Both the position numbers and the translations under genes were made by a program. A DNA stretch of 64,000 nucleotides from Notamacropus eugenii (lineage: Eukaryota > Chordata > Mammalia > Diprotodontia > Macropodidae): the NCBI RefSeq assembly GCF_028372415.1, contig NC_092874.1:58255865-58319864 (forward strand). The letters are read 5' to 3'. Shown piece after piece: positions 47,193 through 57,799 of the stretch (position 1 is the stretch's first letter; every line of letters starts with the position of its first letter). A model generated the notes under the pieces. That model ran no database searches. It worked only from the letters and a program-made list of their open reading frames with translations, and had not been told where the DNA came from.

Positions 47193-47650
47193 TTTTTTTT
47201 TTAGCCAAAGAAAAACAAAGTTTATTAAAATCTGTGCTATTAGGTAGCCTCTTAAGGAATCTCAACATTGGCTAGACTCTTAAGGAATCTGAGCATTTGT
47301 ATCGCTAATGTCAATGGGCAAGAATTTTCTACTTCTCATGATGTTCTCATGCTACTTGCCATGGGGCATGATATTTCTTAGCCTTCTTGTTAGAACTGCC
47401 TTTCAACTGCCTGAAAATTATCCTTTAAGGATTACTTACTAGTATCACTATCTTCCATCAGCTAATGGGGTTACCCCCTTCCACTTCACTTAGAGAAAGA
47501 TCTTCCTACTTTATGGAGGAATTATTGGATATAAACACTTGGCTAATCAATTAGCTATTCACCATCTGTGATTAATTGAGCTGGAAGGGAGGAGTGATAT
47601 CCTTTTTTATGTCAGTAAAAGTATTTGGATACATAGTTCCACAGTAAGGA
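47193..47650 (-). repeat. Possible retrocopy 3' end of an unknown transcript
   Basis: On the minus strand an AATAAA (plus-strand tttatt 47221-47226) stands 18 bases before an A10 run (plus-strand T run 47193-47202), the layout of a reverse-transcribed mRNA end. A short duplicated segment (cttaaggaatct twice, about 47251 and 47279) lies next to it. I recognise no source gene, and an old LTR remnant cannot be excluded. The 5' limit is a guess. Confidence 0.3.
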
Positions 47651-47711
47651 AAAAGGTATTTCAATGAAGAATGATAGTTCTATAAATGTTTCTCATTGGT
47701 TCCCATAACAG

Positions 47712-47850
47712 GTCCAAAAGAATGCCTCCAACACATCTGCACTACCTAACACCTTACCCGACTTCCCAGTGTCAGTGGTTCTGGCTTCCTTAATTCTTGT
47801 TGACATAATTGAAAAACTGCGAAAATATCCTCTCAGAGGAAGACCAATAA
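47712..47850 (+). CDS. TMEM236: TMEM236 third coding exon
   Basis: Acceptor ...cccataacag, donor gtaagt after 47850. It encodes [40 protein letters not shown] and LRGRPI (residues 111-156), then one base of a split codon. [17 protein letters not shown] is a fourth membrane segment. Two N-glycosylation sequons (NAS, NTS) sit in the loop before it; human has NGS at a similar place. The remaining C-terminal half, about 195 residues in human, is not found before 64000, so intron 3 is longer than 16 kb. Confidence 0.9.
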
Positions 47851-48394
47851 GTAAGTAATACTCAGAAACGTGAGTTAGTTTTAAGTCTGAACCATATGAT
47901 ACCATCATACTGCTTGTCAAAGGTTTGATGCTTGCATTTTAAAAATATTAGAGTTTACAATTATATTTCTGAGAGCAGTTGAGAAGAAATGGCCAAAGTA
48001 GGCCCTTCTAGGTTGCTCCAGATGCATCATTTAAATTTACTTCATGCCACGGGTCACGGATTTCTCACTTAGTTAAGACTTTCTGGAAATTTCTTCATTT
48101 TCCATCCTGGGGTTCTCATCACAAGCCATAGTGACTCCTATTTATCTGAAATAAGAGAGAAAGGAGAAGTTCTGATTAAGCGAATATTATGAATTATTCT
48201 TGAGCTTTCGTTGTTGAGAGGACATTTTCTGGATTTCCTATTAGCCCCAAAACAAAACCTATTCAGGAATGAGCTTATAATCTTTTCCCCAAAACATACT
48301 CCTCTTGATTTCACCGTTCCTTGATAACACTTTGATTCATCCAGCTTCTTGTATTCAGAGCATTTGTGCTTCAGCGCAATAACTGGCACATAGT

Positions 48395-49320
48395 AGGTGC
48401 TTAAGAAATGTTACTATCTTTCACATCTCTTGCTTCCCAAATCTTGTGGTTTTAACTTTGCAACATCTATAGCATCCATTTCCTCTATTTTCATCAACAC
48501 CACCTTAGTAGAAGCCTTCATCACCAACCTCCTTGCCTATTGCAACAGACTCCTTTTTTCTTATTTTAAAAAAAATTCATTTTGAGCTCTGAATTCTCTC
48601 CCTTTCACCTCCTCATTCCCTAAATGAGAAATCAAGAAGAACAAAAACAAAACCAGCAAAAATATGTGTAGTCAGGCAAAACAAATCCCCCACATTAAAC
48701 ATGTCCCCTCAAAATTCATGCCTCAATCTACCCTATAAATAAGTTTAACATTTCTCTATTAGGAGATGGGTAATAAGTTTCATCATGAGTCTTTTGAAAT
48801 TGTGGTTGGTCCTTTCCTGATCAGAGTGCCTAAGTCTTTCAAAGTTGTTTGTCTTTTATAATACTGCTACAGACCCATAACAAACCTTTATGTTCCTATT
48901 CTTTTCCCCACTCGAGTCTGTCCTTCACATATTACTGGACTTACTTTCTTTAATGTATGTATGTGATCCTGTAACTTCTTGGCTCCAAACCATTTAATCT
49001 CTCCCCATTTTCTACTAAGTAAAATTCCTCCTCTTTAAACCAGGCATTGGAGGTTGCTCACCATTGGCCACCACTCTGTCTTTACTTTCTTATCTCAAAA
49101 TGCAGCCTAACTATGTCTAGAATACCCTCCACCTGCAGCTCAAGCTTTGTGTCTCTTACATATTCATTATATATATTTGTATTATAGTTAGTTGTGTATA
49201 TGTCGCATCTTGTTATTGGATTTTTTAATGGAGAAACTATCTAATAAAATTTATAAATCTCTCAGTGTCTAGCACAGTGCTTTGAACACATAGTAGGTGC
49301 TTAAATGCTTGCTAAATGGA
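48395..49320 (+). mobile_element. L2 LINE fragment split by L1
   Basis: The left part (48395-48570) has ttttcatcaacaccacctta and ttgcctattgcaacagactc. The right part (48865-49320) has tgatcctgtaacttcttggc, gaataccctccacctgcagc and the tail cacatagtaggtgcttaaat. The split is caused by the fragment at 48575-48860. Confidence 0.65.
48575..48860 (-). mobile_element. L1 3'UTR fragment inside L2
   Basis: gagctctgaattctctccct, aacaaaaccagcaaaaatat and cttttgaaattgtggttggt are a minus-strand L1 3' part. It sits between the two halves of the L2 fragment. Confidence 0.55.
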
Positions 49321-49364
49321 ATGGAACAGATAGTTCTTTATAATATCAAGCATCTGTTTTCTTT

Positions 49365-49860
49365 TACTTTTATTGATTTTATTTTAAAGTCATATTCATT
49401 TCCAAATTTGCCTCTCCTGCCCATCGAGAAAGCCATCTCTTAAAACAGATTTTAAACAGAAAAAAAGTATCACAAAAACAGCCAAAATATTGATGTATCT
49501 AATAGTATATGCTTTGTATTTCACCCACATTCCTTCATCTTTCATCCAGAGAAAGGAGAGAGATACATTTTCTTAATTCTTTTATTCAGGATCAAATTTG
49601 ATCATTGTGTTTACAACATACTTTGTTTTGTCTTATTATCTTTCTTATTTTTCTGTACATATGATTTAAGTCATTGTTTATGTTGTTCTGATTTAATTGT
49701 GCATCAGTTCTTACAAATCTTCCCATGTTTTTTTGAATCCTCCATATTTGTCATGTTTTATGGTTCAGTAATATTCCATTAATTCATGTATCATAATTTT
49801 TTGGCCATTACCCAATGAATGTGATGCATACCCTTCTAGTCCTATTCTTTGGGACTCTTA
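49365..49860 (-). mobile_element. Old L1 3'UTR fragment
   Basis: cctctcctgcccatcgagaa, gttctgatttaattgtgcat, cagttcttacaaatcttccc and ggttcagtaatattccatta match the L1 3' layout at 30355 and 55090. Confidence 0.55.
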
Positions 49861-50099
49861 CTTTAGCAATTAGGTGAAAGAGGAGGGAGATTCAACCTGG
49901 GAAGACCATTTAGGAGGCAGAATCAATAAGACCTGGCAACTAATTGAATGTGTGGAATGTGGCATGGTAGAGTGGAGTGACTTTAAGGTTTTGAACATGG
50001 TGATGGGACTTTGTAAATTTGTATCTTCTCTAGAGCCTACCACAGTGCAGTGCAAACAGAAGGCACTCAATACATATTTTTGAATCAGATTGAACTGAA

Positions 50100-51560
50100 T
50101 TAACTGCAAACATAGTTTAATCTATCTTTTATGATTCATATTCCACTTTGCCTTTGTTCAGTGCCTTAATGTCATTCATCTGAGCATCTAGGACTGCAAA
50201 AACAAAACATGAAAAAGTTGATCCTTGAACAGACTTTTGAAAGAGGGATTCTGTGATTCAGAGGTGAAGACAGTGTGTCAATCTGTGAGGAACATCAAAA
50301 AAACACTGAAGGGAAGCATATGATCTAGATTTTGGTGCCCTTGGACAAAGCTCTGATCGTCCTACCCTAGGAGCTGCATTGTGGATAGATGACAGACTCT
50401 CTTCTATTTGCCAGGTCCCATAGCATGGACCAGTACAGTGTTTGTGAATATGGGATCTGTTTACCTGTAAGGTCTTTCTCAAGTCCTTTGTTATCTTTAG
50501 GTTGCTTCTAATTCTCTCCTTTCTTCATGGGAGTTCCCTGTACTTCAGCCTTTTTTATCTTCACTGCTAATGGAGCTTACATACCTTATTTGTGCTTTTT
50601 TCCTCACTCTCAAAGCGTTTTAGTACTTCACAAGGAAGTAGATTGTACCCATTTAATCGAAGATAATTTCATCTTGGATTCCCATTTGCTTTCCCCTCTA
50701 GTGCCTGATCACTCAGATCCATGATGTAGCTTGCCAGCAGAGAAATTAGGGTCCACCAGTCCCAGTCTCCGGGAATTGCGGCAATTTGATGTTTATTCTA
50801 ATATTACTCTGTCAGAAGTAGACATTATTTTGAGGTGACTTCTGATTCACCTGCCCCAAAAAGATAGAGGACTAGACATTTTTTCTGATTTTCATAATGT
50901 TTCAAAACTCTTTGTAGTAAGAATTATGCACAAAAGGTAAAGTAATTGCAGATGTCTCCTTAGATACCAAGAAGTTTAAGGAGGTAACAATCAGGTGAAT
51001 TAATAGCATAGAAGGCTGCCACCTAATCCTTAATGTCAGCTCCCCCTTCTCCAATAATCCCTATGATCTGGCAGGACAGCACAGCCTTGGGGATCCACTC
51101 AGTAGTTTTCTTTTTGCTGTTGTAGTCTTTGTAAATACTCACTGACCCTGCCCTCAACCCACCATTCTGTGACAATAAGCAGCAAAACACAAGTCTGTCC
51201 TTTCCTTCCCTGTCCCTACCCCCAACCCTATGAAGGAGAAGATATTGGAGAGCAGGAAGTGTGTTCTGTCTAGCTCCTCAATATCCTGCTATATCAGCAC
51301 CCAGCCAGAAGACTAGAGAAAAATAGGGCAAGCACTGGTATGGGCATGAGGCTCCTCCAGGCTTGAAGGAAAGGGGATTGGCATCCATGTCTACTTTTTT
51401 TGAAGTCACTTGGGTCAGGGACTGAAGCCAAGGAAAAGTGAATTCCCCAGTGTGAGAGGAAACTAAGACAGCTTTGAGGTCTAACCCCTGAAGGATCTGC
51501 CATCAAAGGAGAAAGAGAAAGTTAGTGATAGGTAATTATAAGGATATGACCTTCAGGTAT
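50100..51560. other. Intronic, nothing recognised
   Basis: Single-copy-looking DNA in TMEM236 intron 3. Short open frames on both strands match nothing. Confidence 0.5.
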
Positions 51561-51574
51561 GGGGTACTTGCAAC

Positions 51575-51672
51575 TTCTTGGAAGCTCTTTGAACAGCAGA
51601 GACTCTTTAATTCCATATATTTATTTCCCTAGTGCCTGACATAGCAAGCATTTAATAAATGCTTGTTAATTA
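51575..51672 (+). repeat. L2/MIR 3' tail
   Basis: ggaagctctttgaacagcag, ttccctagtgcctgacatag and catttaataaatgcttgtta. Confidence 0.65.
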
Positions 51673-52074
51673 ATTACTTGATTACTTTTTTATATTTTTA
51701 TAATTTTAATAAATATGGTTTTATGTGATGTTGCTGCAATTATACTTAACAAAGAATTTATTGTGACCAGTGATTTGATTTTTATTTCTGTTTTGATATT
51801 TTTATCAAAGCATCATTTCTGAACTGTCCAGTAGTTTTGTTTTTGACTAACCATATGTATCCAGTTGTCAGTAATCACCTACTAATGAGCAGTATATGTC
51901 AGAAAGATTGTTCAAAATATCTTGAATTTTAAAGGTGACCCATGGGACCATTTTTCATCAGATCTGATAATTTCATTGAAATTATTATCTCAAAGCTTGG
52001 CTAAGTACAATATAAGGAATGTCAGAGGATAAAAAAAGTTTTTGAAAATAAATACTGTATTTCTCTGAGTAGAT

Positions 52075-52252
52075 ATGAATTGCGATTGATATAGACTTGC
52101 TTTTTTCTTTCTCTTTAAGAAAGAATTTGTTGAACAATTGAAATGAGTGTGCAGTATGTGAGTATGGATTGCAATTGATAAAGAGTTCCTCTTTCTTTTC
52201 TCTTTAAAAAAGAGCTTGGTGAACAATTGAAATGAGCAGGCAGTATGTGATT
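52075..52252. repeat. Tandem duplication, period 89
   Basis: Two units. ttgcgattgata at 52080 pairs with ttgcaattgata at 52169. gaacaattgaaatgag and gcagtatgtga recur at the same 89-base offset. The units differ at several sites. No match to a repeat family I know. Confidence 0.85.
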
Positions 52253-52744
52253 ACTGACTTAGGTCTTATGCAACATGTTCCAAAGTGCACAGAGTAGCAT
52301 GGAGAACACTGTGTTCAAGTAAGCACCACACTAAGTATGAAGATGTTTCCTTTCATTCCTCCCTTTATAGAAGAAGGAAGTTGGAAGGGAAAATATCACT
52401 TCTAGGATTTCTGTCCTAACCCCTGCCCATCCCCACCCTGTATCCTAAGAAATATGCAGTGATTTGCAGTAAGTCTAGATTGTCGAGTGCCTGAAAGCTT
52501 TAGTCACTACTTCTTATGAATCAGTGTCAGGATGTGTCTAGCTCAGTTTTGACTAGATTTTGTAAAAAAAAAAAAAACCCAGCAAAAAACAAAGAAACCA
52601 AATTCCAGTGGACTTTTGACCAGATTAGATTTTTAATTAATAAGTTATTTTTCAAATAGACCCCCAGATTCACCAAACTCCAGAGTAAAAACAGACAGGT
52701 ATCTAGTCTAAATCACATCTGGAAGATAAACTTCAATACAAATA

Positions 52745-52975
52745 ATCTGACAGGTGGTCATGAAGCTTTTGTTTGAAAATGTCTATTGATGGACATTCCT
52801 GAAGTAGCCCATTCCATTTTTTGGATATCTCTTACTGTTGGAAAGTTTTTTCTTATATCAAACTTAATTTTCTACTTTACAATTTCCAACCACAACCTCT
52901 GATTCAACCTTTGGGAGGCAAGAAACCAAATTTAATTCTTGTAACATACAAGAACCCTTTGCATATTCACTGTGA
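52745..52975 (-). repeat. L3/CR1-like LINE fragment
   Basis: ggaaagttttttcttatatc, ctttacaatttccaaccaca and acctctgattcaacctttgg resemble the antisense end of an old CR1/L3-type LINE. It is the same repeat as at 60715. Confidence 0.45.
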
Positions 52976-53400
52976 TGTCTACCTCTCTCACCTCTCCCTC
53001 AGTTTTCTCTTCTCCAAAATTGTCTTACATTTTACTCTCTTCTACTTCCTTTAGGATCTTATGTATCTTTCTGTTCCTACAATGTGATACTCCATCTCCT
53101 GACTGTAACTTTTCACTGACCATCCTCCATGCCTGGAATGTTCTTTTTTTCTCACCTCTGCCTTCTGGCTCACTTGGATTCCTTTAAGATTCACTTCAAA
53201 TTCCCCCTATTTATAAGATGCCTTTCTTGTCACCCTCCAGTGTTAGTCTTCTCTCTGAAATTACTTCCCATTTGCACTGTACGTATTTTGTGTTTGCATA
53301 TTTGCTTGCATGTTGTCTGCTCTATTAGAATGTGCTTTTCTTTGCATCCTTAGCACATAACACAGTGCCTACAACATAGGAGACAAATGATGAATACCTG
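52976..53400 (+). mobile_element. L2 LINE fragment
   Basis: ccatgcctggaatgttcttt, cttggattcctttaagattc, acttcaaattccccctattt and the tail cataacacagtgcctacaac are in L2 order. Confidence 0.7.
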
Positions 53401-53454
53401 TGGATGATGCTAATGATAGTGATGATGGGATTGGTAGGTTTTCATGTCAGGAAT

Positions 53455-53645
53455 AATGAATAAGAGCTTTAGGTCATCTGATCCAAACCCTTCATTTTGC
53501 TGATTAAAACAATGACAGCAACAACTGAGACTTAGGAAAGCTAAGTGCCATGCCCAAAGTCATGGAGGTAGTAAACTGCAGAAGGGGGATTTGAACTCAC
53601 TTTCTCAGCTCTAAGTCTCTTTCCATGGCACCAGCATGCTTTTCT
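53455..53645 (-). repeat. MIR, antisense
   Basis: ctttaggtcatctgatccaa, acccttcattttgctgatta and gggggatttgaactcacttt. Confidence 0.65.
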
Positions 53646-53744
53646 GTTTATACAGGTCAAATCTAGTTTTTCATGATCATTGATTTCTCACTACTCAAGT
53701 TTCTCTAAAGTCCCTTCCAATATATCTTGTCTTTTCTTTTTCCT

Positions 53745-53885
53745 CCTTTTTCTTTTTTGAGGGAATTGGGGCTAAGGGACTTGCCCACAGTCACATACCT
53801 AGTAAATATTTGAGATCAGGTTTGAACTCAAGTCCTCTTGACTCCAGGACCTGTGCTCTATCCACTGTGCCAAATAGCTACCGCT
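53745..53885 (-). repeat. SINE, antisense
   Basis: gggctaagggacttgcccac, agtcacatacctagtaaata, gaggtttgaactcaagtc-like core and ctctatccactgtgccaaat, ending tagctaccgc, the antisense tRNA-like head. Confidence 0.8.
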
Positions 53886-54684
53886 TTCTTTGTCTTTTCG
53901 TTGGAAAAACTGTTATAGTCTTAGATTATGAGATCCAATATCCTTTTTCAATTTACTTTTGTCCTTCTTTTGTGTGTATTGTATTCTTTAAAATGAGCTA
54001 TATTTTGTTAGAAGTTTATTTATTTTACCGATTCTATTCATTAACAATCTTTTAGTTGAACTTCTCAGATCTTATTCCACTATTAAGGGGTTAAGAGCAC
54101 TGCTGAGGGCAAGAGCATTTGGAGCAACTACACTTTACTGATGCTTAAAATCTTGCTTCCTTGCCGTTTGAATTCCTTCTCTACAGTCCTTAAGCCTTTT
54201 CTCTTTTGAAGTTGAGGTAACCTGTTTATTTTACTCTTTCTCCTTATTTTTGCTGATTGCATATATTCCAGATCACTTTCCCAACTTTCTCAATAATAGT
54301 AGTAATTCCATCTCTGAAGACCTTTAAAAAGAGAACATGATGAAAGAGCTCTGATTTCTTGATTGTTATAGATATAAAGTTATGACTAAGGACTGAGCCC
54401 TTAGTTCTACTTGACATTGGTGTTACTCTTTCATTATCACCTTTTTATTAAGGCAAAATCATCCTTGATTTGTTATTTTTCCCTAGATTCTGCATATGTT
54501 TAATTTAGATCTCATTGTGTTGCCAGTTTCCTATTTAAAAACGTGTGTAGAGTGAATAACAATGGGTAGAAATGCAAATGAATTGCAAACATAAAAATTC
54601 TCTTTTGTATTTATTTTAAACCAAGTCAGTCCTACAATTTGATTTCTTTAAGAATCAAGAAATCAGAGTTCTTCCATCATATTT

Positions 54685-56545
54685 TCTCTCTTTTTTATAA
54701 ATCTATTTTTATTTTTCAACATTCACTTCCACAAGATTTTGAGTTCCAAATTTTCTCCCCATCTCTTCCCTCCTCATACCCCAAGATAGCATGCAATTTG
54801 ATAGAGGCTCTACATATACATTCATATTAAGCCTATTTTCACTTTAGTCATATTGAGGAATTAGAAACAATGGGAGAAACCATGAGAAAGAGAAACAAAA
54901 AAAAAGAGAGAGCAAATAATATACTTTGATCTGCATTCACACTTCATAATTCTTTTCTGGATATGGACATGAGTCTTTTGGAGTTGTCTTAGATCTTGGC
55001 GTTGCTAAGAAGAGCTAAGTTTATCAAAGTTAGTCATTGCACAACGTGGTTATTACTGTGTACAGTGTTCTCCTGGTTCTGTTCAATTCATTTAGCATCA
55101 GTTCATATATGTCTCTCCAGGTTTTTACGAAGTCCACCTGATCATCATTTCTTATAGCTCAGTAATATTCCATTACATTTATATATCACAATTTGTTCAG
55201 TCATTACCCATCTGATAGGCATGTCCTCAATTTCCAATTCTTTGCTACCACTAAAAGAACAAAAATAAATATTTTTGTACATGTGGGTCCTTTCTCCATT
55301 TTTATGATCTCTTTGGGATATAGCCTTAGAAGTGATATTGCTGGATCAAAGGGTAATGCACATTTTTATAGCCCTTTGGGCATAGTTCCAAATTGCTCTC
55401 CAGAATGATTAGATCAGTTCACAACTCTACCAGCAATCACATCAGTGTTCTAATTTTCCCACATCTTCTCCAGCATTTATAATTTTTTGTCATGTTAGTC
55501 AGTCTAATAGGTATGATGCTGTACCTCAGTGTTGTTTTGATTTGCATTTCTCTAATTAATAGTGATTCAGAGCATTTTTTTCATATGACTATAGATAGCT
55601 TTAATTTCTTCCCCTGAAAAATGCCTGCTCATATCCTTTGACCATTTATCAATTGGGGAATGACTTGTATTCTTCTCAATTTGACTCAGTTCTCTATGTA
55701 CTTTAGAAATGAGACCATTCTCTACAAATCTGCCAGGTAAACTGTTCCTTGCTCTCCAGTTTGCTTATAGTATCATCCTTTATATCTAAATTGTGCACCC
55801 ATTTTGACTTTATTTTGGTATAAGGTGTAAGATGTTGGTCTATGCCTAGTTTCTGCCCTACTGTTTTCCAGTTTTCCCAGCCATTTTTGTCAAATAGTGA
55901 GTTCTTATCCCAGAAGCTGGGGTCTTTGTATTTATCAAACAGTAGATTGCTGTAATCATTGACTACTGTGTCTTGTGTATCTAACCTATTCCAGTGATCC
56001 ACCACTCTATTTCTTAGCCTGTACCAAGTAGTTTTGATGATTGCTTCTTTATAATACAATTTAAGATCTGGAATGGCTAGGCTATCTTTCCTTGTGTATC
56101 TTTTTATGAATTCCCTTGATATTTTGGAACTTTTGTTCTTCCAGATGAATTTTGTTATTAATTTTTCTAGCTCTTTAAAATAATTTTTTGGTAGTTTAAT
56201 TAGTATGGCACTGAATTAGTAAATTTCATAAAATAGCTTGGCTTACCCACTAGCAGCTAGTGTTTTCCTGATTATTTAGATCTGACTTTATCTGTGTGAA
56301 AAGTGTTTTGTAATTGTGTTCATATAGTTCCTGGGTTTGTTTTGGCAAGTAGAATCCCAAATATTTTAAAATGTCTACAGTAACTTTAAATTAGTAATAT
56401 ATAGAAATGCTATGATGTATGTGGGTTTATTTTATATTCTGCAACTTTGCTAAAGCTGTTTATTATTTCAAGTAGTTTTTTACTTGATTCTCTAGGATTT
56501 TCTAAGTATATCATCATATCATCCATCATATTTCCTTCTTTAAAC
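54685..56545 (-). mobile_element. L1 3' half (ORF2 C-terminus and 3'UTR)
   Basis: The longest ordinary L1 piece in the window, truncated at its 5' side near 56545, with a poly(A) trace near 54690. On the minus strand, 55703-56059 encodes 118 residues of ORF2p: WYRLRNRVVDHWNRL, SLFDKNGWENWKTVGQKLGI and LTPYTKIKSKWVHNLDIKDD. Further stops break the rest. Its last 80 bases (minus strand ggaactcaaaatcttgtgga) match the ends of both HAL1-type elements. Confidence 0.85.
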
Positions 56546-56559
56546 ATCTTCAGAGATTA

Positions 56560-56840
56560 AAGTAAAGTTCTTGGTTTGGATGTTAGAAAACCTAGATTCC
56601 AATACTATGCCTCTTTGGACAGGTTAATTTTTCTCCCTTTGCTTTATTGGCAAAATGAAAGTATTGGACTAGATGATATCAGTGGTCCAGTGGAAAAAGT
56701 GATGGCATCAAGTCCTGCTTACAAAACCTTGAATAAGTCATTGAATCACCCTGGGCCTCTGTTTCCTCATCTATAAAATAGGGGGTTTGATTTAATGGCA
56801 TATGATACTTCCATTTCTAAAATTTTATAATCTGTTAATT
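56560..56840 (+). repeat. Two MIR-type copies in tandem
   Basis: The first has gttagaaaacctagattcca and ggcaaaatgaaagtattgga. The second starts near 56690 with agtggaaaaagtgatggcat and has ctgtttcctcatctataaaa. Confidence 0.6.
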
Positions 56841-57167
56841 TACATGATTTATATAGTACCAGAGAAGGTTCTGAAACTGAATCTAGGGCTTTTAGAATGA
56901 ATGCTAACACTAGCTCTGGTAAACATGCCCTTTCTGTAACCTACTTTGGGTAAGCAAGTTCTTGAATTTTTTCCAATAATAATGATAGGTTTTGCAGAAT
57001 CATCTACCCTCTATTCGCCTTCTCATGAAAAATAGCATATGTCTGCAACATAGGATTTTAGATTAGAGCTACAATCTCTAACTATGAAACAGAATTTTTA
57101 TTTGGGTGATATGAATTGGAAAATATAGGAATTGGACCCATTTAAAAAAAACACTTTCGTCTAACCT

Positions 57168-57368
57168 TTTTTGGTGTTATGGAACTCCTTATCAGTCCTA
57201 TGCAACTTGTGGACCTCTTCTCAGAATAGTGTTTTTAAATGCATAAAATAAAATATGTTGCATTACAAAGGAGCAAATATATCTAAATAAAGATATTATT
57301 TTTTCCCCCCACTCAAGTTCATGGATCTCCTGAAATCTATCCATGGATCCCAGTTTAGGAACTTCTGA
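57168..57368. mobile_element. hAT MITE with perfect 8-bp duplication
   Basis: About 201 bases with weak inverted ends (left ttttggtgttatggaactcc, right cccagtttaggaacttctga). The interior cttctcagaatagtgttttt and aatgcataaaataaaatatg is shared with 42492-42950. The duplication tctaacct occurs at 57160-57167 and 57369-57376. Confidence 0.75.
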
Positions 57369-57799
57369 TCTAACCTGTAGCATCATCACACGTATATTCT
57401 TATTATAGGAATTGATTGGATTTCCATTTTTCAGTTGGAAGTATATTTTGATTTGTTATTAAATTTTTATTCTTTGAATTTTGTAAATATATGAATTCTT
57501 CTCTGGATTGTAAATTTCATTTGAAAACAGTTAGTAACCCACCATTAGCATAACTTTTGTGCTATGAGTTATCCTAGACTTCTCCCTTATAAAAAAACCT
57601 TACCAATTCCACAATTTTTCAAAGCATTTTTAGATTCTTTTTCCTTACATATAAGTGAAGTGTTTTGTGTACTTGGAAATATCCAATAAACTAAATACTT
57701 ATCAACTGATGTTACAAACTTAACTCTTATCCACACACTGTAAAAATTAAGCCCTCTTGATTATGTAGTTAGGATTTTATAATCCAATTAATTATTCTG

